Both the position numbers and the translations under genes were made by a program. Under the pieces are notes generated by a model. The model was given only the letters and a program-made list of their open reading frames with translations, had not been told where the DNA came from and did no database searches. From the NCBI RefSeq assembly GCF_002127325.2, contig NC_035447.2, positions 27,047,762 through 27,111,761 of the forward strand: DNA of 64,000 bases. Reading direction: 5' to 3'. The DNA comes from Helianthus annuus (Eukaryota; Streptophyta; Magnoliopsida; Asterales; Asteraceae). Every line of letters starts with the position of its first letter. The stretch's first letter is position 1. Of this stretch, positions 24,626 through 35,161 are shown piece after piece.

Positions 24626-27075
24626 TGTAAGACCCGTCTTAGTAAATCAAGATTATAATATTAAACTACGCATTTTATATGAAAATGCGTCTTTACAAAA
24701 ACTTTGTTAAGATATCATTCATACATGACTAAAATATTCAAGTTAACATCCCTACTAGTTTTAAAACATTCAAAATGTATGGTCAAGTGTTTGCACGATT
24801 CGTATTAACGAAAACAAAAGAAGATCATTGCGGAAGCCTTGTTCGGTCGTGTGTTCGGTTCTTGTCCATTGCTCGATCATCATCCGGATGCACACTACAA
24901 TCACCTAAATTTAAAACCAACATAAACGTTAGTTTTGATAACTAAAAGACATGTTAAACAAGTCCCATGAGTTTAACAAACAAAATCTAAACAGTTTGCA
25001 GCAAATTAAGCCCTCGCAGGCCGCGAGGGATTTCTCATCTTTCTGTCGCGGGCCGCGACCACTGTCGCGCTACCCGACTGAGTTCCAGGTGTTGGTCGCG
25101 CGACGCGACACTTCGTTTTCGACAGACTGTTTGGTTTATTGTTTGCTGCAGATGCCCAGCTATACTTTTTGACCAAAACTCAACTTAAAACCATCATAAC
25201 TTCCATTTTACTTACCCGTTTCGCATGATTCTTTTTCCTATGCGTACGTAATTTAATTATGAACACATTCACTATCATTACTTGCATAAAACTTCGGGTT
25301 ATAAGCTGATAGCCTATAAATCCCCTTTTTATTTATTCGACCCGTCTAGTTATATATCATACTTTACATTATTCATCAATTGTGGTTTTTAGATGTAATT
25401 ACCATTCCCCGGGCTTGCAAACTTCGACGTATCATTACCATTCCATGGTTTTCCGCTTTCATAGTCCAAAATCATCAAGTGACATTCAAGTCACTTTAAT
25501 GCTACCCATCTAACCATTGTTTGACCCGTTTGGATGCCTAACGGAAACCACCATTTCAACGGCATACCAAACCTACTCTAACCAATCCTTTGACCCGTTT
25601 TGTTTGTTTAGTGAACTTCGTCACTTCAACAACATATCACATTCATTTATAACACTAATTCACGTTAGCCAACTATAATCAATATTCAAGCATGAATTTT
25701 ACAAAATCATAGTTACATACTTGCATAATTCATCAACATTGGTTTCTAACCATAATTACCCATTCCCGGGCTTGTCAACCTTAGCGTATCACTTCCATTC
25801 CATGGTTTACGCTTTTATAACTCAAATTTAACGAGTGACGTTTAAGTCACTTCGAACACTACCATTTCGACCATTATTTGACCCGTTTGGTTGTCTAATG
25901 GAATTCACCATGTTACCAACATACCAACTTATTTCAACCAATATTTAACCCGTTTCTTTATCTAGTGAGTTACATCACTTTATTTACATTCCAAACATGA
26001 CTAATTAAACAATATTATCAACAAACATATCTAATTAACTATTTTGACCCGTTTGGTTGTCGAGTGAGTTACATCACTTCATTGACTTACCAAACTCGCA
26101 TTTTACACTACAATCCCATTAATATTTCTAATACCATTGTTTATGCATAATGTAACGAAACCGAAAGTTACTTACCTTTAGTGCTTTTCCTTCAAGCGCG
26201 TATCAACTCTGGCTTGTCCGCTTGAAGATTCAATTCCTTTGCCTATAGAGTTCAATCAACGACTTGTTTAGAACTCCTTTCATGTCATATAACGCATAAT
26301 TCACAACATCATTCAAAAATGCATTTTGTTCCGAATTTCAACATTTAGCCTTCTTTTAGGCATTTCAACGAACACCTAAAGGGCATAATTTTACTAAATC
26401 AACAATCAAGTTTCATGACTAATTATTTAGCCAATTTTAAACATTTTTCTTAAGTTCATATGTCAAATTTTCACATCACATTCTGGATTTACTTCATGTC
26501 ATTCAATAACACTCGTTACATAATCAAATCCCTAGTGTTCTTCATCATTCATAAAAACCTATTAAACACCTAAGTAGTGATTATGAGTTTTATCAACATG
26601 AACACAATTTCAATAGTTTATTAACTAGGGTTTGTTTCTAATCATACATTCATTCTAATTTCACCCAAATAACTATCATTCAGGCTCAAATTTCGAATTT
26701 CAAGTGTTCATCAAGAATTTGAGATGGAACAAAATGGTGGAATTTGACATACCTTATGATCACTTCACTGAGGTGATCACTAATTCGTGCTCCCTATGCT
26801 TTACCCAAGTTGCATATAATGTGTTTTAACCAATTTTTCTTATTACTACAAGACTTATAACTAACTAGGTCAAACATAACCCATTTTATTTTTAAGTCTC
26901 GTTAACTCGGGCCTCTTATGAATTTTATTTACTCAAAAGCTTTTATTCTCTTTTATTTAATATGAGGTTTATTTATTTAAATCCTGATATTTACCGGGTT
27001 AATATTTACCACCTACGGTATTTTACCCGTTCATTAATATTAACGTGGTTTGATTACCAAAACCCGTTTTTTTGG
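24626..27075 (-). repeat. E, right (5') LTR, interrupted by C
   Basis: It runs from TGTAAGACCCG to AACCCGTTTTTTTGG, where element C begins. The left copy shows that only about 10 bp (GGTGTTACA) are missing. GC-rich palindromes lie at 25017-25030, 25046-25058 (TCGCGGGCCGCGA) and 25093-25108. Confidence 0.85.
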
Positions 27076-27566
27076 TGTCACACCCCGACCGCGTTAAAAC
27101 AACAAACCGCAGTGGAAACGTCGGGGAGTGTCGTAACAGAATCATTGTTTCACAACACATGGATTGAAGTTTCGTCTTATTGAATTAAGTTTATTACATT
27201 TTATTGAAATCAAAAGCAAAACATGAACAAATTGTCCTTCATTGTTACTAAGTCACTAGGGCCTCGTCCATCCCTATGTGAGCATGCATCATAGTCATCA
27301 TCAAATTACGGTACCTGAAACATATGTGAAAATACGTCAGCATAAAATGCCGGCGAGTAGATAGGTTTTGTGAGTACGTCAGATTCATGGCTTTGAGTTC
27401 ATATTGCAATACCTCGTCCAACTACGAGAGTTGTCGAGTGCGTACCTTGAAAACAAAAGAGTTTGATATTGCAGTATGTTTCTATCAACTTTTATAAGTA
27501 GATACATGTATAAACCAAAACCATTGTAGGCGTAAATCCTAACTAAAAAGATTTGTCTTTGTAAAC
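27076..27566 (-). repeat. C, left LTR, first piece
   Basis: It begins TGTCACACCCCGACC and aligns with 44547 onward, with a few percent differences. It ends with TAAAC (27562-27566), the left target duplication of D. Confidence 0.88.
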
Positions 27567-27943
27567 TGTCACACCCCCAAAATCCCACCTGCGGAGTACT
27601 ACCGCTTGGAGGCGTGACTGACCAGGATCCAGCCACCAATCATACTGAACAAGCATATAAGTAGTTATAAAAGTTTAACCATCACGATTGGTGTTCCAAA
27701 ACAAATAAGTTTAAGTTGCAAGCGGAAGCATAAGTTTAAAGTTATAACATAAGTTCCAAAAGTTTCAAGTTTAACATAGTCTTGTAGCAATCCCTGTCCC
27801 ACAACGATCCTCCTCCATGCAAGCTCCCACTGAGTACCTATGGTCCTGCAAAGCATGTAGTAACGAGTCAACAACTAGTTGAGTGAGTTCACGGGTGGGC
27901 GTTCGTTTTAGTTGTTTCGAAAACAGTTTACTTTATCTGGCAT

Positions 27944-28156
27944 CCTGCCGTGGGGGTTACCCCATAGTTTAAAAAGACGTGACCAGTTCATTCCCAGTTA
28001 CTCCGGCACTCCGGCCGTGGGGGCTACCCCATGTAGTTATCAGGCATTTCGGCCGTGGGGGCTACCCCATGTACATCATCTGGCTCTCCAGCCGTGGGGG
28101 CTACCCCATGTGTATCATCTGGCTCTCCAGCCGTGGGGGCTACCCCATGTGTATAC
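27944..28156. repeat. D, hairpin tandem repeats in left LTR
   Basis: Five copies of a unit centred on CCGTGGGGGCTACCCCATG (the first with GTT) are spaced at about 45-70 bp. GTGGGG pairs with CCCCA around a short loop. An identical copy lies at 35539-35751. For this minus-strand element they lie downstream of the TATA box, in the transcribed R/U5 part. Confidence 0.85.
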
Positions 28157-28803
28157 TAGACTCGTTACCGTATCGATTGCTGACTGTAGTCATGTTTATG
28201 TGCCCTGAAAACATCAATGTCTATCATCATTGACGTGCCCCAGATCCATTAGTTCACGCCCGTCCTCTGCGGCACGGTGTGAGGCTTGTCAGACCTAAAT
28301 AGCGCTATCTAACTAATGACCCGCTCGCCATTGGCCCGGCGATTAGTCGATACAAAAAGGAGGGACTTCGTGATAGAGTTTTAGTCTAGTACGTTTATCC
28401 GTCCATCCGGACGAGGAATCACATTCCTGAACCACTGACGTCCTACCCAAAGGTAGACGAGGAACCCACGTTCCTGAATCCCGTTCCCAACCCAGGGAAT
28501 CCCATGCTTTGTAAAGGGTGTGAACTCACCTCGGTTTGCTCGGCAGTTAATCACAGAAAGTCAATCAAGTCGCAAGTAGTCAATAACGTCCTAACACGGA
28601 TATCACGTATAATCAGATTCGAACCAAGTAGTGTACAAATGTTCAACACGCATGGAAATCACGTATAATCAGTAACAGTTCACAGTTAACATTCAAACAC
28701 AATCCACAGTCCAAACAGTTGGGCTCGTGATAACAGGCCCAAATAACTCATCAACAGTAGCACAGAAGTTCATAAGTCCGGCCCACTAACTAAGGCCCAA
28801 AGT

Positions 28804-29050
28804 GTGGTCTCGAGTCGCAACCGGACTCGCAAGCATGGTCTCGAGTCATGCTGTGTGTTGATCATGGATGGTTGCGAGTCGCAACCGGTGTCGCAACCAT
28901 GGTTTCGGTTCATCATGCTGAGGTCTCGAGTCGCAACGGGACTCGTAACCTGTGGTTTCGGCTTGTCCTGTTATGGTTGCGAGTCGCAACCGCGTGGTCT
29001 CGAGTCGTAACGCTGTGGTTGCGAGTCGCAACGGGTGATTGCGAGTCGGT
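28804..29050. repeat. D, GAGTCGCAAC palindrome cluster in left LTR
   Basis: At least eight copies of a motif near (C/G)GAGTCGCAACCGG occur. Several are full palindromes GGTTGCGAGTCGCAACC, and others vary as GGTCTCGAGTCG. The same cluster is at 36399-36645. It lies in the transcribed part of the LTR. Confidence 0.8.
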
Positions 29051-29786
29051 AAGCTGTCGTTGTCAAGTTCACGTGTTGATGCAGATATGGTCAGATTAAT
29101 GGTACATTATAATCAGGCCCAAAACAGGAAACTACCAATAGCATTCCACTAACAGTTTTCCTAATCAGGTTACTAGTCAAAGATGGATCAAAATCACAAG
29201 GGTTTTCACATTCTTAACTATCATTCAAAGTGTTCTTCACATATTCAAACACATCTTCATCAAGTTCATAGCATTTTAACACTTATTCAACCAAAACAAT
29301 GAACAATCATCAAGACACTTAGCATAACACACAACCCGGTTTTTATATATGTCCGATTTCAACACAAGTGCAACCCGATTTCATCATTCATTTTTAACAT
29401 ATAATGAGTCTATTTTCAACATCAATATTTATGCATAGTTCCACACATAACAAGATCATTCATGAACCGATTTCTTTTCAAATATCATGCATAACTCAAC
29501 TACCATATTATCACATAATCTTGTCATACATTTATTCAAGCACAAACACATCATGAACATATTTAACACTAAGCATACAACAATAACCAACAAGAAATAC
29601 TAACCGGTTGGTGAGGTGTGTGTGTGTGCCGATCCAAGGTCCAAATCCGAGAGCTCTTGTGTCAACCGATTGGATCCGAGAGTCTTGGAGATGTGTTTGT
29701 GTGCTAGAGTTCTAGTGAGAGAGAAGATAGAAGTGTGTGTGTGTTCTAATGTTCAACAAAGTGGTAACAAGTAACTAGGGGTGGTG

Positions 29787-29794
29787 TATTTATA
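29787..29794 (-). promoter_or_regulatory. D, TATA box in left LTR
   Basis: The complement reads TATAAATA (TATAAATACACC), about 410 bp from the U3 end. The matching site in the 5' LTR is 37382-37389. Confidence 0.65.
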
Positions 29795-30165
29795 GCCAAG
29801 TTCCAAGTGTTGCACCCTTATGGGTTTCGAGTGGGGGTTCACGGCCCAATGGCCCAACCGGCCACAAGGTTCTCGGCCCAAAGGCCTATTCGGTCACTAT
29901 TCACTCGAGACCTCTTGGTCTCGAGTCGGGTCCGTTGTTTCGTGTCGGGTTCTCGGTTCACATATAACACGTACACACATATATATATACAATACACGCG
30001 TAACAAAGCACTTATCACATAAAAAGATTCACGTTATCATTTTAACTAGTCACATAACGTACAAGTAAGTTACAACGAAAGGTTCTAAATTTCGAGTTGT
30101 CACATCATCCCCAAGTTGAAAGAAATTTCGTCCCGAAATTTGATGGCACTCACTGAGGAAGCTAG

Positions 30166-33100
30166 TCAAGTTGCAAGGTTTTCCCGGTTTTCCTGGGGTG
30201 TCACATCCACCCCCCGTTGATCTGGAATTTCGTCCCGAAATTCCGTAGCTTCAGCCTCAGTAGCGTTTGTACTGTTCTCAAACAGTTGGGGATACTTTTG
30301 TTTCATCCGATCTTCGCGCTCCCAGGTAAACTCTGGGCCGCGACGTGAGTTCCAACGAACTCGAACAAGAGGTATTCTAGTGCTCTTGAGGACCTTAACA
30401 TCCCGGTCCGTGATTTCGACAGGTTCTTCGACGAATTTCAACTGTTCGTCGATCGTAAGTTCCTTCAGAGGAACTACGTGCGTCTCATCTGACAGACACT
30501 TCTTCAGATTTGACACATGGAAAACGTTGTGAACTGCACCGAGTTCTGCTGGTAATTTCAGTCTGTAGGCCACCTTGCCTATTTTCTCAAGGATTTCAAA
30601 AGGTCCAACGTATCGTGGGTTGAGTTTGCCGCGTTTACCAAAACGAACCACACCCTTCCAGGGTGAAACTTTGAGTAATACCCGCTCCCCAACCTGGAGC
30701 TCAAGTGGTTTCCTGCCCTTATCGGCGTAGGCCTTCTGACGGTCACGAGCGGCCGCCATGCGTTGTCGTATTTGAGCAATCCGCTCAGTAGTGTCTACCA
30801 CATGTTCTGGACCAGTGATTTGACTATCCCCCACCTCTGCCCAACAGAGGGGTGACCGGCATTTACGTCCGTACAATGCCTCAAACGGAGCAGCTTTAAT
30901 GCTGGTGTGGTAGCTGTTATTGTATGAAAATTCCACAAGTGGCAGATGTCTTTCCCAGCTGTTGCCAAAGTCGATCACACATGCACGGAGCATGTCTTCT
31001 AAGGTTTGAATAGTTCGCTCGGACTGCCCGTCCGTCTGTGGGTGATATGCTGTGCTCATATCTAAACGTGAGCCAAAAGACTTGTGCATTGCCTGCCACA
31101 GTTCCGAAGTAAAACGTGCATCTCGATCAGAGATGATAGAAGTGGGCACCCCGTGCCTCGAAACAACTTCCTTGAGGTATATTTCCGCCAGAGTGGAGAA
31201 CTTATCCGTCTCCTTGATTGCCAGAAAGTGTGCGGATTTCGTGAGTCGATCCACGATCACCCATATAGTATCGTTTCCGCGCTGTGATCTAGGTAAGCCA
31301 GTAACGAAATCCATGGAAATTTGCTCCCATTTCCATTGTGGTATCTCTGGTTGCTGAAGTAGGCCTGAAGGTTTCTGATATTCCGTCTTGACTCGCGCAC
31401 AAGTCAAACACTTGCTGACGTAAGTTGCTATGTGGGCCTTCATGCTAGGCCACCAATACGTCGTTCTAATATCGTGGTACATCTTGTCCGAACCAGGGTG
31501 TACCGAGTAGCGGGATTTGTGCGCTTCATCCATCACAAGTTCTCGTAAGTCGCCATAGAGTGGGACCCAAATGCGTCCTGTTACATAATAAGCACCGTCT
31601 TCCTTCTGTTCTAAGCGTTGCCTTGACCCGCGTAGAGCTTCTGCTCTAACGTTTTCTGGTTTCAGTGCTTCTATCTGAGCAGCTCGTATTTGCGAAGGTA
31701 GACTAGAATGGATCGTGAGTTGTAAAGCTCTTACACGCTTAGGCGTAGTGTCCTTCCGACTCAGGGCGTCTGCCACAACATTGGCCTTGCCCGGGTGATA
31801 CCTGATAGAGCACTCGTAGTCATTCAGCAGCTCGACCCATCGTCGCTGCCGCATATTCAGTTCCTTCTGCTTGAATATGTGCTCTAGACTCCTGTGGTCA
31901 GTGTAGATGGCGCACTTGGTTCCGTAAAGGTAATGCCGCCATAACTTAAGTGCGAAAACAACAGCTCCCAGCTCTAAATCATGCGTCGTGTAGTTCTTCT
32001 CGTGAACTTTAAGTTGTCGTGAGGCGTAAGCTATGACTTTATCTCGTTGCATCAATACACAACCAAGACCTTGAATTGATGCATCACAGTAAACCACAAA
32101 ATCTTCTGTGCCCTCTGGCAGTGAAAGGATAGGTGCACTACAAAGTCTATCCTTTAGATGCTGAAAAGCTAACTCTTGTGCATTTCCCCAATGATAAACA
32201 ACGCCTTTCTGTGTTAACAACGTGAGGGGCTGCGCGATCTTAGAAAAATCCTTAATGAATCTCCTGTAATAACCTGCCAATCCCAAAAATTGGCGAATTT
32301 CCTTTGGTGTGCGAGGCGCAGGCCAGTTCTTAATAGATTCCACTTTGGATGGATCAACGTGAATCCCATCCTTGTTCACCACATGCCCTAGGAAATGGAC
32401 TTCACGAAGCCAGAAGTCGCATTTCGAGAATTTTGCGTAAAGCTGTTCCTTCCGAAGGAGTTCCAAAATAAGTCGTAGATGTTGTTCGTGCTCTTCTTTG
32501 CTCTTAGAATAGATCAGGATGTCGTCGATGAAGACTATAACAAACTTGTCCAGATACGGTTTGCACACTCGATTCATCAAATCCATAAAAACTGCCGGTG
32601 CGTTCGTCAGCCCAAACGGCATGACCAGAAACTCATAGTGCCCATATCGAGTCCTAAAGGCCGTTTTGGAGACATCCTCTTCTCGAACTCTCAACTGGTG
32701 ATATCCCGATCTCAGATCAATCTTTGAGTAGTAGCTCGACCCCTGCAACTGGTCGAACAAGTCGTCAATGCGCGGTAGAGGATAACGATTCTTCACAGTT
32801 ACTTTGTTGAGTTCTCGATAGTCGATACACATTCTGAAGGTACCATCCTTCTTTTTCACAAATAACACTGGAGCTCCCCAAGGCGATGAGCTAGGACGAA
32901 TAAAACCCTTATCCAAGAGTTCTTGTAGTTGTGTGGAGAGTTCTTCCAACTCTGATGGCGCTAAACGATAAGGTGCACGGGCTACAGGCGCGGCTCCAGG
33001 AGCTAGATCAATCTGAAACTCGACTTGGCGATGGGGCGGAAGACCAGGTAATTCCTCAGGGAATACCTCGGGATAGTCGCGTACAACGGGAAAATCTTCT

Positions 33101-34664
33101 AACTTCTTCTCTTTCTCTGTGGTATCAGTAACTAGAGCCAAAATCGCAGTGTGGCCCTTTCGTAAGCATTTCTGAGCCTTAAGAAGAGAGATGATGTTCT
33201 CAACAGCACTTCTCTTGTCGCCACGAATCATGAGAGGTTCACCACCTAAACCAGGAATACGAACGATCTTCTCGTTGCAAAGAATCTCTGCTCGGTGTTG
33301 GGATAACCAATCCATCCCAATGACAACGTCGAAACTACCCAAGACAATAGGAATAAGATCGATAGAGAAGGTCTGGTTAGCGAGAATAAGCTGGCAACCC
33401 TTGACTACGTGTGAGGCTTCCAAACTCTTACCATTAGCTAGCTCTACGGTGTGCTTGTCGCTCAGGGGTGTAGGAATACGCTTAAGCATCTTACTAACTT
33501 CTAGTGACACATAGCTAGTATCGGCACCCGAATCAAATAAGACTGTAACATAAAAGTCGTCAAGAAGGAACTTACCCGTCACCACGTTGGGATCATTCCT
33601 TGCTTCACCTTGACCAATCACGAACACTCGTCCCCTAGCACCATTGTTGTTGTTGTTCCCATTGTTACCATTCCCCTGATTGTTGTTGTTGTTCTGGTTC
33701 AGTTGGGGACAATCCTTCTTGAAGTGGCCTTCAGCTCCACACTGAAAGCATCCTTTGTTGTTACCCTGCTGCTGTCGCTGGTTCTGCTGAGGTTGCTGAC
33801 GATTCTGGTTGACGGGATATGCGCTCCTGCAATCCTTCGCAACATGACCAGGCTTGTTGCACCGATGACAGTTGCCCCTGGTGCACGGCCCACTGTGGTG
33901 TAGGCTACAACGATTGCACTTGGGGTGATTTCCCTTGTATCCACCATGACTCTGACCACCAGACGATTGCTGACTGGGGCTCTTGTGATCGTCCGTCTTT
34001 CTCTGCTGAGACTGAGTTTGCACTGAAGTTGAACCCCTGCTTGAAGTTCCATCCCATTTCCGTTTATCCCCACTAGAAGCACCAGAAGTAGTTGCAGCAC
34101 CTATACGCTTCGGTAACTTGTTCTGCTCCACCGCTTGGTCAGTAAGACGGTGAGCCAACTGTACAACCTGCTGGATAGTAGTCAACCTTGCTGAAGTCAC
34201 ATGACTTTGGATCTCTGGCACCAAGCCCTTGAGATAGAGTTCGATTCGCTTGTACGGAGGATCCACCATAGTAGGACACAACAAGGCAAGCTCATGCGAT
34301 CTCTTAGTGTATGCCTCAATTTCTGATCCTGACATCTTGAGATTGTAAAACTCATCCTCCAGTTTGTGAATGTCGTCACGACTGCAGTATTCCTCCCTGA
34401 TCATTTCCTTGAAGTTTTCCCATGGGGTGGCGTTGGCAGCAACCAACCCTAACATCTGCACTTGGGCATTCCACCACGTGAGAGCCAAACCCTCGAGAGT
34501 ACCAGTAGCATACTTCACCTTGCGCGCTTCAGGGCATTCGCACATTTCGAACACAGACTCCAGTTTCTCAAACCAGTGTAGGAGACCTACTGCTCCTTCA
34601 GTTCCGCTAAAAGTCGTGGGTCGACAGTCCATAAAAGTCTTAAAAGTGCACACCGGTGCCTGAC
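30166..34664 (-). CDS. D, gag-pol polyprotein (main exon)
   Basis: A single uninterrupted frame of about 1495 codons, numbered here from the codon at 34653. Gag core about 1-170 (WFEKLE, LTWWN). Zinc knuckles at C262-C275 and C302-C315, both CCHC, after a Cys-rich CNRC...C block at 246-257. Protease DSG at 374-376. Reverse transcriptase about 530-770 with [15 protein letters not shown] and FIDD at 708-711. RNase H from D857. Integrase zinc region H1045, H1052, C1082, C1085 and catalytic D1115, D1176, E1212 with the D-D-35-E spacing. GPY/F about 1346-1354, chromodomain-like tail about 1405-1457. All catalytic motifs look intact. The frame has no upstream ATG of its own before the conserved CTFKTF motif, which suggests splicing to a leader exon at 34763-34853. 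It ends 40 bp inside the 3' LTR. Confidence 0.95.
30206..30216 (-). other. D, polypurine tract (PPT)
   Basis: The minus strand reads GGGGGGTGGA directly before the LTR start TGTGACACC. It lies inside the coding frame, specifying the GVDV part of the polyprotein's C-terminus. Confidence 0.8.
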
Positions 34665-34762
34665 CTAAGGTAGGTGAAAGAAAAGACAGAGTTTAACACA
34701 AAGGTTGGTTCACGAGAGTAGGATCCAAATGATCCTAGAACATTTCGGACTGCAGGATATAC
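34665..34762 (-). other. D, probable 98-nt intron in gag
   Basis: On the minus strand this begins GTATATCC and ends with a pyrimidine-rich tract and TACCTTAG. Removing it joins a 30-codon leader to the main frame in phase, restoring a Gly codon at the junction and placing the conserved CTFKTFMDC motif just downstream. Unspliced, the leader frame meets TGA at 34712-34710 and the main frame has no ATG. In element C's gag the leader runs directly into the equivalent CDFKTF motif without a gap. A frame-breaking insertion is the alternative. Confidence 0.55.
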
Positions 34763-34853
34763 CTCCTGCGTGTGCAGCTGCGAGCGCTGCGGCAACCCGT
34801 TCGTTGATCAAAGCCGTCAACTGGGCTTGTGTCATGTTAACGCGTCCAGACAT
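34763..34853 (-). CDS. D, gag leader exon
   Basis: The ATG at 34853 opens MSGRVNMTQAQLTALINERV followed by an Ala-rich helix. This resembles the N-terminal helix of Tekay-type Gag (an L-x-x-L-I-x-x-R-V-A-A-A pattern). It lies about 290 bp inside the primer site, the normal position for a gag start. Linking to the main exon is inferred from splice-like borders. Confidence 0.6.
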
Positions 34854-35140
34854 GGTTCTTCATAACAAGAGTAATACGTGTGAGAGAGGTTCGCGAAAGC
34901 ACGATAGTAGGACAGAGTAAGCACGCACGTGTTCAAATAACAGTAGTTATACTAATCAAGCATACCATGAGCAATGTACTACGTAACTAACAAGTAGGCA
35001 ATATACATACATTATATTACCTAGAACGTCGAGCCTTGCATGAGGAGCGAAGTGTCGTTGTGGACCGTTGAGCACTAAACCGGTTATAGTCTGGTTTTAA
35101 CAAAAACGTTTCTCCTTTATTAAAACCAAGTTCACTATAA

Positions 35141-35158
35141 CCAATGGCTCTGATACCA
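35141..35158 (-). other. D, primer binding site (tRNA-iMet)
   Basis: The complement reads TGGTATCAGAGCCATTGG, an 18-nt match to the expected initiator tRNA-Met end, 3 nt inside the LTR. Confidence 0.92.
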
Positions 35159-35161
35159 ATC

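Larger units (their letters stand above)
5537..27075 (-). mobile_element. element E: noncoding gypsy-type retrotransposon, heavily nested
   Basis: The left LTR is split into 5537-5777 and 16915-17833. The right LTR is 24626-27075. Both start TGTAAGACCCG; the left one ends GGGGTGTTACA. A purine tract adjoins 17833 and a tRNA-iMet-like primer site adjoins 24626, so the element is on the minus strand. Subtracting the nested solo LTR F leaves about 2.9 kb of interior, with no gag, protease, reverse transcriptase or integrase motif in any frame. It is therefore a large non-autonomous derivative (LARD-like) depending on enzymes supplied in trans. Elements A, C, F and a C-type LTR fragment all lie inside it, making E the oldest layer of this nest. 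Confidence 0.7.
27567..30205 (-). repeat. D, left (3') LTR
   Basis: The plus-strand sequence goes from TGTCACACCCCC to GGGGTGTCACA. It holds five GTGGGGG(C/T)TACCCC hairpins (27944-28156), a cluster of GAGTCGCAAC palindromes (28804-29050), a CTCGAGACC/GGTCTCGAG hairpin near 29903-29924, and a TATA box at 29787. The end of the gag-pol frame lies inside it. Confidence 0.95.

Noticed and set aside
27912..28233. Open frames encoding repeated WGLPHV or RGGYPM peptides in the D LTRs
   Set aside because: They arise from tandem GTGGGGGCTACCCC hairpins in several frames at once and are duplicated only because the LTR is. Not protein-coding.
33191..34100. Several open frames of about 100 codons in other frames of D's gag-pol
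   Set aside because: They lie wholly within the gag-pol coding region and show low-complexity or no family features.
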